Of a stretch of 64,000 bases of DNA, positions 17,355-26,951 are shown piece by piece; position 1 is the first letter of the stretch; every line of letters starts with the position of its first letter. The stretch covers positions 2,914,001 through 2,978,000 of the forward strand of contig OY970262.1 of assembly GCA_963715655.1 (NCBI GenBank), given 5' to 3'. The DNA is from JANQPD01 sp963715655 (lineage in GTDB: Bacteria; Bacteroidota; Bacteroidia; Flavobacteriales; Schleiferiaceae). The notes below the pieces were generated by a model that saw only the letters and a list, made by a program, of their open reading frames with translations, made no database searches and had not been told where the DNA came from. Position numbers and translations under genes: made by a program.

Positions 17355-18617
17355 TTACTGTGCATCAATCAATTGCTGTACAAAAAGTTTAGTATCCTGC
17401 ACATATTGTTTGTACACCGGAGTGCCGGGGCCGGCAAAACCGGTATGTATTTTTACCACCTCATGGTTTTTATTTAAAAATACCGTGGTTGGATAACTCA
17501 TTATGTGGTTTAGCATTGGTAAAGCATTGGCCGCCTTATCCTCTCGGGTATAACCTGCCATTAATATGGGATATGGCAACTGTAAATCTTCTTGCATTTT
17601 TTCGGCTCTATCCAAGGCGTCCATTTTGTTGCGCGCACGTTCAAAAGTTAAACCCACTATTTCCAATCCTTTATCATGATATTCAGCATATAGCGATTTA
17701 AAAAACCTACTTTCATCCATACAGTTTGGGCACCAACTACCCATAATCTGTACCATTACCGGCTTATCTTTAAAGCGTGTATCGCTTAGGCGGATGGTAT
17801 CTCCCTTTGAAGTAGGAAAAGCAAAAGAAAAATCTGCTGCACCTTCTTTAATAAAGGTTAAACTATCTGCATTACGCAATTCAAAATCATCATCGCGATA
17901 AGCAATCCAAGGTTCCATAAAGCTACGTCCGCTATAAAACAAACCGCTTATTTTTTGACCACTTTCTATGGTAGCGTCAAAATAAAAAAGATGCGCGCCA
18001 TCAAAAGTGCTTAAACGTAAATGCTCGCCAGACAATACACCTTGCAGATAACGGTAATCGCCCGTTTCCGTCATAATGGTAGCAGTTACCAATGTATCAT
18101 TCACCTGTTTAAAATAGGCAATAGCGTTGCTAGAATCCTTACTGTTTGGATTAAATTTTACGCGCCATTTTTCATTGATGTCGCAGCAGTTTTTCTCCTT
18201 AATTTCAAATCGGCTTTTTACACCGGCTTGAGCCATAAAAGGCAATTCGTAATCTTCAGCATCAGGATTATGGAAACTACCAACCATTTGATTTCCTGTA
18301 CTGTACACCACTAAGTAATTTCCAAACACCGGTAAATTTAAACGTACACTATCGTTTTCTTTTACAATATCGGTTACCACAATCCGCTCTTCTCCATTTT
18401 TAATAGTAATGCTAAAAGCGCTGTCATTTAGATGTTTCACCTCAAAATTAAAAGGCATATCTACACTATCATTCAGCGATATTTTACCCAGCCAATCTCC
18501 GGCCTGCGGTATTTTTTTATCCGTTTTTTCCTTGCTAGTTATGCAACTAGTAAGAATAAAAACGCATAACATACCTTTTAAAAAAGTAGCTGCAGATTGA
18601 ATTTTAAGGTTTTTCAT
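17355..18617 (-). CDS. TlpA-like thiol-disulfide oxidoreductase lipoprotein
   Basis: A 420-residue lipoprotein: signal ending ILTSC (Cys25) gives a lipobox. Residues about 35-270 are a beta-rich N-terminal domain typical of Bacteroidota TlpA proteins; the C-terminal thioredoxin domain holds the CxxC site GSWCPNCMD and the sequence GLTFERAR. It should act in the periplasm, reducing disulfides of exported proteins. The ATG at 18617 lies next to the stop of the phosphohexomutase gene (18619), so the two genes are almost certainly co-transcribed. Confidence 0.88.
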   Translation of the reverse strand: MKNLKIQSAATFLKGMLCVFILTSCITSKEKTDKKIPQAGDWLGKISLNDSVDMPFNFEVKHLNDSAFSITIKNGEERIVVTDIVKENDSVRLNLPVFGNYLVVYSTGNQMVGSFHNPDAEDYELPFMAQAGVKSRFEIKEKNCCDINEKWRVKFNPNSKDSSNAIAYFKQVNDTLVTATIMTETGDYRYLQGVLSGEHLRLSTFDGAHLFYFDATIESGQKISGLFYSGRSFMEPWIAYRDDDFELRNADSLTFIKEGAADFSFAFPTSKGDTIRLSDTRFKDKPVMVQIMGSWCPNCMDESRFFKSLYAEYHDKGLEIVGLTFERARNKMDALDRAEKMQEDLQLPYPILMAGYTREDKAANALPMLNHIMSYPTTVFLNKNHEVVKIHTGFAGPGTPVYKQYVQDTKLFVQQLIDAQ

Positions 18618-18618
18618 A

Positions 18619-20325
18619 TTATTGTAAATCAAACTTTAAGCGTTCAATTTGTGCATCTAATTGTTTAGAAACTTCGGTAAAATCAGCGGCATTTTTTAAA
18701 GAGGTATTCACACTAAAGTAAAATTTAATTTTTGGCTCCGTACCGGATGGTCTAGCCGTAATTTTACTTCCCTTTTCTGTAATAAATTGAATAACGTTGC
18801 TGGCTGGAAGCTTTATTTCACTCTGTAAACCATTAGCTAAATTGGTAGATTTACCGGTTTGATAATCATATAATTGAATCACTTTTTCGCCACCTAACGT
18901 TTTAGGAGGGTTTGCTCTAAAGCCATTCATCATTTTAGTTATTTCTTCGGCACCTGTTTTTCCCCTACGCGTAATAGATACTAGAGCTTCTTTATAAAAA
19001 CCATGCTCCACATAAATATCAATGAGGTATTCTAAAAAGCTTTTACCTTTAGATTTTGCGTAAGCCGCAACTTCAGAAAGCATTACAGCAGAAGCTATTG
19101 CATCTTTATCACGCACAAAGTCACCAATCATATAGCCATAGCTCTCTTCGCCACCGCCAATAAATTTTAATTCACCTTCGCGTTCTCTAATTAAGTCGGC
19201 TATCCACTTAAATCCCGTAAGGCAATTTGGACAAGGCACTTTAAAGGAGGCAGCCATAATATCAATTAAATCTGTGGTAACGATAGTTTTAGCCACAAAT
19301 TCTTTACCGGTAAGCAGTCCCTTTTCTTTATACTGACTAAGCAAGTAGTGTAAAAGTGCAACCGCAGCTTGGTTACCATTTAAAAGCTCCATTTTACCAT
19401 TGAGGCCACGCACGGCAATACCTACTCTATCTGCATCCGGGTCGGTTCCAATAACTATATCTGCGTTTATTTCATCACCTTTTTTCACGGCCATGCTCAA
19501 CGCTTCGGCTTCCTCTGGGTTTGGAGAAACTACGGTTGGAAAATTTCCATCAGGCGTACTTTGTTCATCTATAATTGTAACCTTTGTAAACCCTGCGTTG
19601 GCCAAGGCTTGCGGCAATAAAGTAATGCTGGTGCCGTGTATAGGCGTAAATACAATATGTACATCTTCCTTACCTTCTTTGGTAAAACTAATTTTTTTAA
19701 CCTCCTCTAAATAAGCCTTATCAACATCCAAACCTATCGAATGTATCAAATTGCTTTCATCATCAAATTTTACATCTTGTATAGAAACCTTGCGAACTTC
19801 CTCAATTACTGCTTTATCATGCGGAGGTACTAATTGACCGCCATCATTCCAATAAACTTTATAGCCGTTGTACTCCGGTGGATTGTGCGAAGCTGTAATA
19901 ACAATACCGCCTTGGCAACCTAAATGACGCACTGCAAAAGACAATGCGGGTGTTGGGCGTAAATCTTCGTAAAGAAAAACTTTAATATTATTGGCTGCAA
20001 AAACGCTGGCAACTTCACGCGCAAAACGCTTAGAGTTATTTCTGCAATCATGCGCTATGGCCACGCTAATTTCTTGTCCTGCAAATTGCTTTTGCATGTA
20101 ATTAGACAAGCCTTGCGTTGCTAAACCCAAGGTATAACGGTTTACCCGATTGGTACCCGCACCCATTATTCCCCTTAAGCCACCGGTACCAAAATCTAAA
20201 TCTTTGTAAAAAGCATCTTCCAAGGGTTCGCCACCCACTTTTATTAATTTTTCTACCTCCTGACGTGTAGCTGTATCAAAATATACGTCTGTCCACTTAA
20301 TGGCTTTGTCTTGAACTGTGCTCAT
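18619..20325 (-). CDS. Phosphoglucomutase/phosphomannomutase
   Basis: A 568-residue alpha-D-phosphohexomutase that interconverts hexose 1- and 6-phosphates. The phosphoserine loop is VITASHNPPEYNGYK (Ser146), the metal loop DPDADRVGI, the sugar-binding loop GGGEESYGY and the phosphate-binding loop TARPSGTEPKIKFY near the C-terminus. Length and motifs fit the bacterial PgcA/phospho-sugar mutase form that accepts glucose and possibly mannose. Used for glycogen, polysaccharide and lipopolysaccharide precursors. Confidence 0.95.
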   Translation of the reverse strand: MSTVQDKAIKWTDVYFDTATRQEVEKLIKVGGEPLEDAFYKDLDFGTGGLRGIMGAGTNRVNRYTLGLATQGLSNYMQKQFAGQEISVAIAHDCRNNSKRFAREVASVFAANNIKVFLYEDLRPTPALSFAVRHLGCQGGIVITASHNPPEYNGYKVYWNDGGQLVPPHDKAVIEEVRKVSIQDVKFDDESNLIHSIGLDVDKAYLEEVKKISFTKEGKEDVHIVFTPIHGTSITLLPQALANAGFTKVTIIDEQSTPDGNFPTVVSPNPEEAEALSMAVKKGDEINADIVIGTDPDADRVGIAVRGLNGKMELLNGNQAAVALLHYLLSQYKEKGLLTGKEFVAKTIVTTDLIDIMAASFKVPCPNCLTGFKWIADLIREREGELKFIGGGEESYGYMIGDFVRDKDAIASAVMLSEVAAYAKSKGKSFLEYLIDIYVEHGFYKEALVSITRRGKTGAEEITKMMNGFRANPPKTLGGEKVIQLYDYQTGKSTNLANGLQSEIKLPASNVIQFITEKGSKITARPSGTEPKIKFYFSVNTSLKNAADFTEVSKQLDAQIERLKFDLQ

Positions 20326-20334
20326 CCTATCTTT

Positions 20335-21036
20335 TTATTTTATTTGATTGATACTGGCTGCACCGCTTATATCTTGCTTAATTTCTCTTGGATTGCCTTT
20401 GTAATTAACTTCACCTGCGCCACTTACATCCATACGGACTTCATCGGTTACATAAATATCTGCTCTTCCGGCTCCGCTCATATCTAGTTTCGTATTTCTG
20501 GTTTCCAATTCAAAAGCATTTACCTCTACTGCTCCAGAAATATCATAATCTACTTCGCGTGAAAATCCTTTTAGATTAAAGGAAACAGCACCGCTTCCAT
20601 CTATCGCTAACTCCTCGCATTGCAACTCCATATTTACCATACAGGCCCCACTGGCATCTACTTTTAAGTCGTCAGAGCGGAAAACTCTTTCTCCCTTAAG
20701 CTCAACAGCACCGCTAATTCTAATGAATTCTAACGCACGAGCGGTAATGTAAACATCCAATTTTTTGTAATCTTTAAAATCAGCTTCTGCGGATATGGAA
20801 AGTCTATCACCTGAAACCTTGGTTTCAATATAGGGTAGTAAATTTTCATCAGCTTCTACAATTACTTCTTCTGTTTCTCCTTGCCTTAGATAAACCGTTA
20901 CTTGGCCGGAAACTTCTATTTCATCAAAAGCTTGAACAGCTCTTGCATCCTGTTTAGTAACTCCGTTTCCTCTTATGGTTTCTTTGCAGGATGTTAAGAA
21001 AATAACACCCAATAATGCTGCAATAATTGTTCTCAT
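20335..21036 (-). CDS. Head GIN domain (DUF2807) lipoprotein
   Basis: A 233-residue lipoprotein (lipobox FLTSC, Cys17). The mature part is a repetitive right-handed beta-helix-like domain with recurring short phrases such as IDGSGA, ISGAVE, MSGAGR and VSGAGE, the hallmark of DUF2807. Family members are surface or periplasmic proteins of unknown function, abundant in Bacteroidota and sometimes acting as anti-sigma-like or adhesion partners by inference. It is followed by the phosphohexomutase gene at a 9-base gap on the same strand. Confidence 0.9.
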   Translation of the reverse strand: MRTIIAALLGVIFLTSCKETIRGNGVTKQDARAVQAFDEIEVSGQVTVYLRQGETEEVIVEADENLLPYIETKVSGDRLSISAEADFKDYKKLDVYITARALEFIRISGAVELKGERVFRSDDLKVDASGACMVNMELQCEELAIDGSGAVSFNLKGFSREVDYDISGAVEVNAFELETRNTKLDMSGAGRADIYVTDEVRMDVSGAGEVNYKGNPREIKQDISGAASINQIK

Positions 21037-21158
21037 GAATTTACGTTTTGTCCGTCAAAGTTATAACAAACAACACTTACAACTCAATCGTTAATATGTT
21101 TTTAGAGATTGTATTAATCTGTAAAAAATCAACATAAATAAGCTGAGCACAACCTCTG

Positions 21159-22580
21159 TTATTCGCTTAAAACTCCCGCTACTGCTTGTAACTTTATTAA
21201 CACTTGCTTCAATTTAGCTTCTAGTGAAACTTGTTTCTCACTACTCTCCAAATATTTTATTTCACGCTGATTGATTAAAAACAGAGAACTTTCTCCATTT
21301 TCAAATTTCATAATTTCTGCATTTAACAAAGCTTCGTAGTTATTTACCATTTTGCGCGTTTCCATAAGCTGCTGAGCCGTTAACCCCAACTCTAACTGCA
21401 GAGCTTCTACCTTATTTTCAATATCGCGCAGCTTAAATTGCTGCTGGTATTCCGTATCACGCAGCTTTACATCCGTTTTCCGGATTTCTGCGCGCTCCTT
21501 TCTTAAAAAAATTGGAAAACTAGCCGTTAAACCCCATGAATAATTGGAAGGTGAGTACTGATTTAAAAAAGGATCTCCGGCCACGGGCTCATTTAAAAAC
21601 TTATAATTTACATCTAGCTGAGGTTTCAAGTTTTCCCTATTTAGCCGCTGGGCAATAGCCAGTTGCTCAAGTTTTAAATCATACACTTTTATTTGCGGAT
21701 GCTCTGCCAACCACTGCTCATCTAAAAAAAATGCGGCATCATCACCCGGATAGGCAGGTAAAGTATTAGCTGCCAATTCTAAAGGAATAGAGCCATCTAA
21801 CCATAAATAGGTTTCTAGCACGCGGGCAGCATAATTAAAATCAACCTCTGCTTTTTGCTGACTAAGCAGCCGCGTTTGATATTGAATGTATGCTTCAAGA
21901 GTATCAATAAAAGGTTCTTCGCCAATCATTGCGTTTTGTTTTACGGCTTCAAAACGCGTAAACGCCAATTCACGTCCTTCTGAAAAAATTTGAAAAACAT
22001 TATAGCTTCTATACCACTCCCAATAGGCATTTAATGCATTACTATACACATCGTTTAATAGCAATTGCACTTCAAAATCTGCTGATTGCTGCATAATTTG
22101 CGCTTGCTTAAGCATTGCTCTACGTTGGTCTATAAACAAACCTTTACCTACCGTTAGCGAAACATCTGCATACCACAATCCCGATGCCGGCAAAGTGTTT
22201 TGATTGTTTAAAAACACACCATTATTTTGCTCGTACCCCGTTTTGGCCTTTAAACCAAACCAAGCGGGTATTTCTAAACCTGAATTTTGCAAATTGTAAT
22301 ACCGCTTATCGTCAAAATACTTTTGATCGGTTTGATTGAATAGCTTGGGATCAAAAGCACCACCGGCCTTTAGTCGCTCGGCATCAGCAGTTTCTATTAA
22401 CAAACGCGCCTGCTTACTTAACGGGTGATTTTCTTTTACCAACGTAAAAAAGTCGGTAGCTGTAAAAATTGCCGTATCACCGGTTTGGGTGAGGGTAATA
22501 ACGCTTACAGTATCTTTTACCTGAGCCGAAATACAACCAACTAGCAACAAAAAAAACAGCGTAATTTTATTTTTTAGCAT
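21159..22580 (-). CDS. TolC-family outer-membrane channel
   Basis: A 473-residue outer-membrane efflux/secretion protein. Signal peptide about 1-19 (ending GCISAQ), then the long helical repeats of TolC, with KADFNYA/EADVKL-like coiled segments. I use the ATG at 22580, which begins the signal peptide; the longer frame adds 40 residues that lie inside the HlyD gene. The 14-base overlap with the upstream HlyD-family gene marks it as the last gene of the TetR/ABC/HlyD/TolC operon. Confidence 0.87.
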   Translation of the reverse strand: MLKNKITLFFLLLVGCISAQVKDTVSVITLTQTGDTAIFTATDFFTLVKENHPLSKQARLLIETADAERLKAGGAFDPKLFNQTDQKYFDDKRYYNLQNSGLEIPAWFGLKAKTGYEQNNGVFLNNQNTLPASGLWYADVSLTVGKGLFIDQRRAMLKQAQIMQQSADFEVQLLLNDVYSNALNAYWEWYRSYNVFQIFSEGRELAFTRFEAVKQNAMIGEEPFIDTLEAYIQYQTRLLSQQKAEVDFNYAARVLETYLWLDGSIPLELAANTLPAYPGDDAAFFLDEQWLAEHPQIKVYDLKLEQLAIAQRLNRENLKPQLDVNYKFLNEPVAGDPFLNQYSPSNYSWGLTASFPIFLRKERAEIRKTDVKLRDTEYQQQFKLRDIENKVEALQLELGLTAQQLMETRKMVNNYEALLNAEIMKFENGESSLFLINQREIKYLESSEKQVSLEAKLKQVLIKLQAVAGVLSE

Positions 22581-23940
22581 CTTCACTTGCCTTTTTTGCG
22601 TCTTTTTTATTATTGTTGTCAAGTGTATAATAATCTGGTGGAAAACCATTGATTTGTCGCCATATTTCGTAAAAAATAGGCACATCATTAAGCAAGGCAA
22701 AACTATTGGCTCCCGCCCCTACCCTTAATCCTTTTGGCCAATGCTCGCCATTTTCTTTAGGGCCTACTAAAATTCGGTACAAACCATTTTCGCTTGTAAA
22801 ATTATCAATAGCCACAATTTGTCCACCAAACGTTCCGGTAGAAACACCCGGCCAACCAGAAAATACAATAGCCGGCCAACCATCAAATTGAATTCTGATT
22901 TCCTGTCCTTTATTGAGCAAAGGGAGATCCAACGGCTTTACATACATTTCAACAGCCAAATCATATTCTGATGGCATAATGGTAACAATACGCTCACCTT
23001 CTTTCAGCGTTTCGCCAATACCCGTAAGCACCGCTTTAGTTATATAACCATCTTGCGGAGCACGGATATATAAATAACCCGAGCGCACATTATAGTTACT
23101 ATACTCATTTTGAAGTTTGGTAACATTTGCTTCAGCATCATACATACTACTCATGGTAGCATATTTATCACTTTCTGCTTTTGCAATTTTATCCTTGTAA
23201 TCGGCAGCAATCGAGTTTAACTCTACGCGGGCATTTATCACATCATTTTTTGCACTTAACAACTTGCTTTCTTGCGAAACCGTTTTCGCTTTGGTTTCTT
23301 GAAGTTTTAAATTCCTGTTTTCTAAGTCGGTTTTAGATTTTAAACCTTGATCATATAAACTTTCAAAACGATCATATTGCTGCTCGGCAATACGTTCATT
23401 TATACGCGCAGCTTCTAAATCAATACTATCTGCCGTTACTTTTAGCAATGTTTGCTCTACTTTGTTACGCCCCTGCTGAAGCTTTAAACCCAAATTTTGA
23501 TTTAATGCATCCACCCTAATATCCAAGGCTCTTACTTTTTCCATATATGATTTTACGGAAGCTTCTTTAGCGTCTATTTGTTCTTGAGTACGCTGCAAAA
23601 GGTTTGGATCAAAAAATTTATCCTTAATTTCTGAAATAAAAATAATGGTATCACCCTTTTTTACAAAGTCTCCTTCCTGCACATGCCATTTTTCAATTCT
23701 ACCGGAAATTAACGACACTATGGCTTGTGGCCGGTGCTCAGGCTGTAATGAAGTTACATAACCTTTGGCTCTAATATTTTGTGTCCACGGTAAAAATAAA
23801 ACAAGCAGCAAAAGCGCAAAAAACACAATAAAAAGAATGCGCTTAGATTTTTTACGTTGCTTAGGATTAAAAACATTTAAAGATTTAAAATGATGCTTTT
23901 CAACGTTTTTATTTACGCTGTTTTGAGAAATGTTTAACAT
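22567..23940 (-). CDS. HlyD-family membrane fusion protein
   Basis: A 457-residue periplasmic adaptor. The N-terminal region crosses the inner membrane once (about residues 33-50, FIVFFALLLLVLFLP), then a biotinyl-lipoyl-like motif (GDFVKKGDTI), a long coiled-coil (about 110-270) and the barrel-sandwich/beta domain (IRAPQDGYI, GWPGVSTGTFGG). It should link the ABC protein at the inner membrane to the TolC channel. Its start overlaps the stop of the ABC gene by one base. Confidence 0.9.
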   Translation of the reverse strand: MLNISQNSVNKNVEKHHFKSLNVFNPKQRKKSKRILFIVFFALLLLVLFLPWTQNIRAKGYVTSLQPEHRPQAIVSLISGRIEKWHVQEGDFVKKGDTIIFISEIKDKFFDPNLLQRTQEQIDAKEASVKSYMEKVRALDIRVDALNQNLGLKLQQGRNKVEQTLLKVTADSIDLEAARINERIAEQQYDRFESLYDQGLKSKTDLENRNLKLQETKAKTVSQESKLLSAKNDVINARVELNSIAADYKDKIAKAESDKYATMSSMYDAEANVTKLQNEYSNYNVRSGYLYIRAPQDGYITKAVLTGIGETLKEGERIVTIMPSEYDLAVEMYVKPLDLPLLNKGQEIRIQFDGWPAIVFSGWPGVSTGTFGGQIVAIDNFTSENGLYRILVGPKENGEHWPKGLRVGAGANSFALLNDVPIFYEIWRQINGFPPDYYTLDNNNKKDAKKASEDAKK

Positions 23941-25637
23941 TATAAATAATTTTTTACCTCGTTAAACTTTCCTTGTGCCACCAAAGCTCCATTTTTTATT
24001 ACCAATACGGTATCCATTTTTTTCAACAATTCATGGTTTGTGGTGCTCAGTAGCATGGTTTGCGGACATTGCATACACACGTGGTTAAACCAATTATTTA
24101 CTACTCCATCATCCAACTCGTACCAATTATCAACCATTAAAAACATACCATGGTCACCGGCCAAGCTGCGTGCTAATAAAATACGTTGTACCACGCTGTT
24201 GGCCAAGCCAAGTCCGGCAGAAGGCATTTGCGTTTCTAAGCCATCGGGTAGTTCTTCCAAAAATTCCGTTAATCCACAAACCGAAATAATTGATTTTATT
24301 TTTTCCGATGTATTGCCCGGTCTGTTAATAGTAATATTCTCCAAAAGGCTAGCTTCAAAAATTTCTTCTCCACGTAAGTTATCGCCAATGGCACTGCGCA
24401 ATGTTTCTAAATTTAAATGCCTTACGGGAATATCGTTGTAAAAAATATTACCGGAAAACTCATCAAACAAACCGGCAATAAGATTTAAAAAACTGCTTTT
24501 ACCCGCACCCATAGGCCCCGTTACACCCACTTTTTGTCCGGGCTCTATTTCTACACTTAAATTTTTAAGAATCACTTTTTTGGCATCTTGAGGGGCGTAG
24601 AGGGTTACATCTTTTAAGCGCACGCCAATGTTGGGCAACGCGCTTTCTAACGGTTTGCTGTCTTCAACTTCCTCTAAATCTAAATCAGTAACGCCTCCCA
24701 CTTTTTCTAATCCGGTAAGCACGTCATATATAGTTTCCATGCTTAAAATTAGTTTTTCAACCGAGGTTATTATTAATAGAATAATAATTTCCGCAGCCAC
24801 AAATTGGCCAATATTCATTTCTTGATTAAACACCAAAATACCACCGAGAATAAGTAACGAACCGGCTATTACCACTTTAAAAGCTATCAATAAACCGTAC
24901 TGCCTAAGTAGCACTCTAAAGTGCTTTTTTCTGGCATTTAAATATTCCATACTATAATCATCCGTACGCTGCATAGGTAAGGTAGTAGAACCCGCCATTT
25001 TAAAGGTGCTAATGTTGCGCGCCACTTCTTCTAACCATCCTACCAATTTGTATTTGTACTTACTTTCTTTTAGGCTTGTTTCCATTCCCTTACTAAAGGT
25101 AAACCAGAAAAAAGCAACTAAAACCACCACCAATAAAATACCAAACGCAATAAAAAACGGATGATAGAACGCTAGTAATAGTAGGCCAAAGAATATTTGT
25201 AATGCGGCTAACGAAAAATCAAAAAGAATTTTTGACAAGCCTTTTTGAATGGTTATAATGTCAAAAAAACGATTCACCAATTCTGGTAAATACATAGACT
25301 TTAGCGCACTACGCTTTAATCGCGGTAAGCGAAAAGCAAACTCTACGGATGCATTAGCAAAAATCTTTTGCTGAATAGTTTCTGAAATGGTAAGCTGAAA
25401 AATTTGAAAAACACCGGCTAAGGATAAACCTACTAGAACCAGAACAACCAATACTACCCAAGAGGTAGAACTAGTACCACTTTGTATTAAATTAATAATG
25501 GCTTGAATACCTAATGGTATTGATAAATTTAAAAGACCATTAAAAAAGGCGTACACATATATGTTGCCCACCAATTCTTTTTCATTGGATAGTAAGCGAA
25601 ATAAACGCTGTAAAGGGGTGAGTTTAGTTTGCTCCAT
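23940..25637 (-). CDS. ABC transporter permease/ATPase with degenerate catalytic motifs
   Basis: A 565-residue type 1 secretion-style half-transporter: membrane domain about 20-310 (six segments), nucleotide-binding domain about 335-560. Walker A is intact (GPMGAGKSS). The LSGGQ signature is not recognisable: the position reads GLGLANSVVQRILLARSL. After the Walker B aspartate the catalytic Glu is replaced by Asn (LMVDNWYELDD), and the Q-loop region has GDNLRG where a glutamine is expected. The H-loop probably survives (TTNHE). Either an ATP-binding but slow-hydrolysing pump or a regulatory paralogue. Substrate unknown. It is followed by HlyD and TolC genes and preceded by a TetR regulator gene. 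Confidence 0.85.
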   Translation of the reverse strand: MEQTKLTPLQRLFRLLSNEKELVGNIYVYAFFNGLLNLSIPLGIQAIINLIQSGTSSTSWVVLVVLVLVGLSLAGVFQIFQLTISETIQQKIFANASVEFAFRLPRLKRSALKSMYLPELVNRFFDIITIQKGLSKILFDFSLAALQIFFGLLLLAFYHPFFIAFGILLVVVLVAFFWFTFSKGMETSLKESKYKYKLVGWLEEVARNISTFKMAGSTTLPMQRTDDYSMEYLNARKKHFRVLLRQYGLLIAFKVVIAGSLLILGGILVFNQEMNIGQFVAAEIIILLIITSVEKLILSMETIYDVLTGLEKVGGVTDLDLEEVEDSKPLESALPNIGVRLKDVTLYAPQDAKKVILKNLSVEIEPGQKVGVTGPMGAGKSSFLNLIAGLFDEFSGNIFYNDIPVRHLNLETLRSAIGDNLRGEEIFEASLLENITINRPGNTSEKIKSIISVCGLTEFLEELPDGLETQMPSAGLGLANSVVQRILLARSLAGDHGMFLMVDNWYELDDGVVNNWFNHVCMQCPQTMLLSTTNHELLKKMDTVLVIKNGALVAQGKFNEVKNYL

Positions 25638-26311
25638 TATTGTAATAGGCTAAAGGCCATTTTGGTGAAAAACTCGGTTTCATTTTTTTTCTTTTTACCG
25701 CAATCGGTTAACATAGGTAAGTGCTTACTAAAAAATTTTTGCATGTGTGCGCCTTCTATTATAGTTGTTACCAATGTATTGGGATATGCAAAAGTAGGAT
25801 TTACAGCAACCACCATTGCACTAATACGCTGGCATAAACGATGATATCCTCTAAAATAGCCCGCCTTATTTTCTTCATCTACCTCTTTGGTAAAAAATGC
25901 TTTGGTACTTTCAGAGATAACAATTTGATGTAACACGGCTTCATTAATATGCACAAAAGTAGAATCTTGCGTAACCTCTTCCGCAATGGCGAAAATAGCT
26001 TTTTTTAAACGCTCTTTGGCAGATGGAATATTGGCGGTACGAAACACCAACCGATACTCTAACCACCCCCAATACCAATTAACTAAGTAAACTAAAAGCT
26101 TATGTTTATTTTCAAAGTAGCGATATAACGTACTTTCCGGTGAACCAATGCGCTCACCTAATTTTTTAAACGTAAACGATTCAAAACCCATTTCATGAAT
26201 AAGCTCAATGCTATGCTGTATAATACGTTTACCCAAATCGCTAGAATCAGGATCTTTTATAAATACATTTTCAGGAACCTGAATTTTAATACTGCCTAAT
26301 AAACTATGCAC
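25637..26311 (-). CDS. TetR/AcrR-family transcriptional regulator
   Basis: A 224-residue regulator. The HTH is in residues about 43-70: ESFTFKKLGERIGSPESTLYRYF, ending with the family signature LYRYF and followed by ENKHKLLVYLV. The C-terminal ligand domain is helical and unrecognised. It overlaps by one base the start of the ABC gene, so it is the first gene of the secretion/efflux operon and probably represses it until a ligand binds. The start used is the first ATG; upstream 277 bases carry no gene and probably contain the promoter and operator. Confidence 0.88.
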   Translation of the reverse strand: MHSLLGSIKIQVPENVFIKDPDSSDLGKRIIQHSIELIHEMGFESFTFKKLGERIGSPESTLYRYFENKHKLLVYLVNWYWGWLEYRLVFRTANIPSAKERLKKAIFAIAEEVTQDSTFVHINEAVLHQIVISESTKAFFTKEVDEENKAGYFRGYHRLCQRISAMVVAVNPTFAYPNTLVTTIIEGAHMQKFFSKHLPMLTDCGKKKKNETEFFTKMAFSLLQ

Positions 26312-26588
26312 AAATGCAAAATTGAATTAATTACGCGCAAATATAATAGTATTACTATCACATTTGCGCATTTAATTAGCGTTAACCGATATTTAACTAC
26401 TGCGTAATAAATAAAACCTTGAATCATGGGCTTGTTAGGGTTTGTTTAACTCAAGGTAATTGATGTGTTATATTTATTGAATCGTTAAAAAAAATTGATT
26501 TTTTCCTCTGAATGTGCCGTCCCGCTAAGTTTATAGCGATTTTATCTCGTGCAGCTATCATTGGCCGTTTTAAAAAATTAGGTAAACC

Positions 26589-26927
26589 TTACCTGCTATA
26601 TACAAAGGTGATATAGGTAAAATAAGCTGCTATAAAAAGCGGAAACAACACAAGAAAGATCATTCCGAAAATCCCCTCAAAATCGAAATGAATAAGTACA
26701 GTGTTTACGGCAAACAAAACAATTGCTGCAAAAGCTATGGTTACATACCACCAAAATTTTTTATAACCCACCATTGCCAATACTACACCACTTACTGCTT
26801 GGAATATCCCTAAAAACAGCAAAGCTGTAAGTAGCGTGTAGATGTAACTATTGGCAAAAATGGTAAACAGCATAATGAGCAACACTACGGTTACAGCTAA
26901 TAAATTTATGCGTTTAAAGACTTTCAC
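26589..26927 (-). CDS. Small membrane protein, unknown
   Basis: A 112-residue protein with four hydrophobic segments (about 8-28, 32-50, 58-80 and 88-108) and few charged residues. No recognisable motif. It lies 24 bases downstream of the DUF1206 gene on the same strand and likely shares its transcript. Confidence 0.65.
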   Translation of the reverse strand: MKVFKRINLLAVTVVLLIMLFTIFANSYIYTLLTALLFLGIFQAVSGVVLAMVGYKKFWWYVTIAFAAIVLFAVNTVLIHFDFEGIFGMIFLVLFPLFIAAYFTYITFVYSR

Positions 26928-26951
26928 TTTTGTTGAAGTTTGTAGGGGGGC

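Noticed and set aside
22580..22700. Longer start for the TolC gene
   Set aside because: Adds residues before a good signal peptide and lies inside the HlyD gene.
26312..26588. Possible small gene or RNA upstream of the TetR gene
   Set aside because: No open frame with a start and no tRNA-like fold; best read as regulatory spacer.
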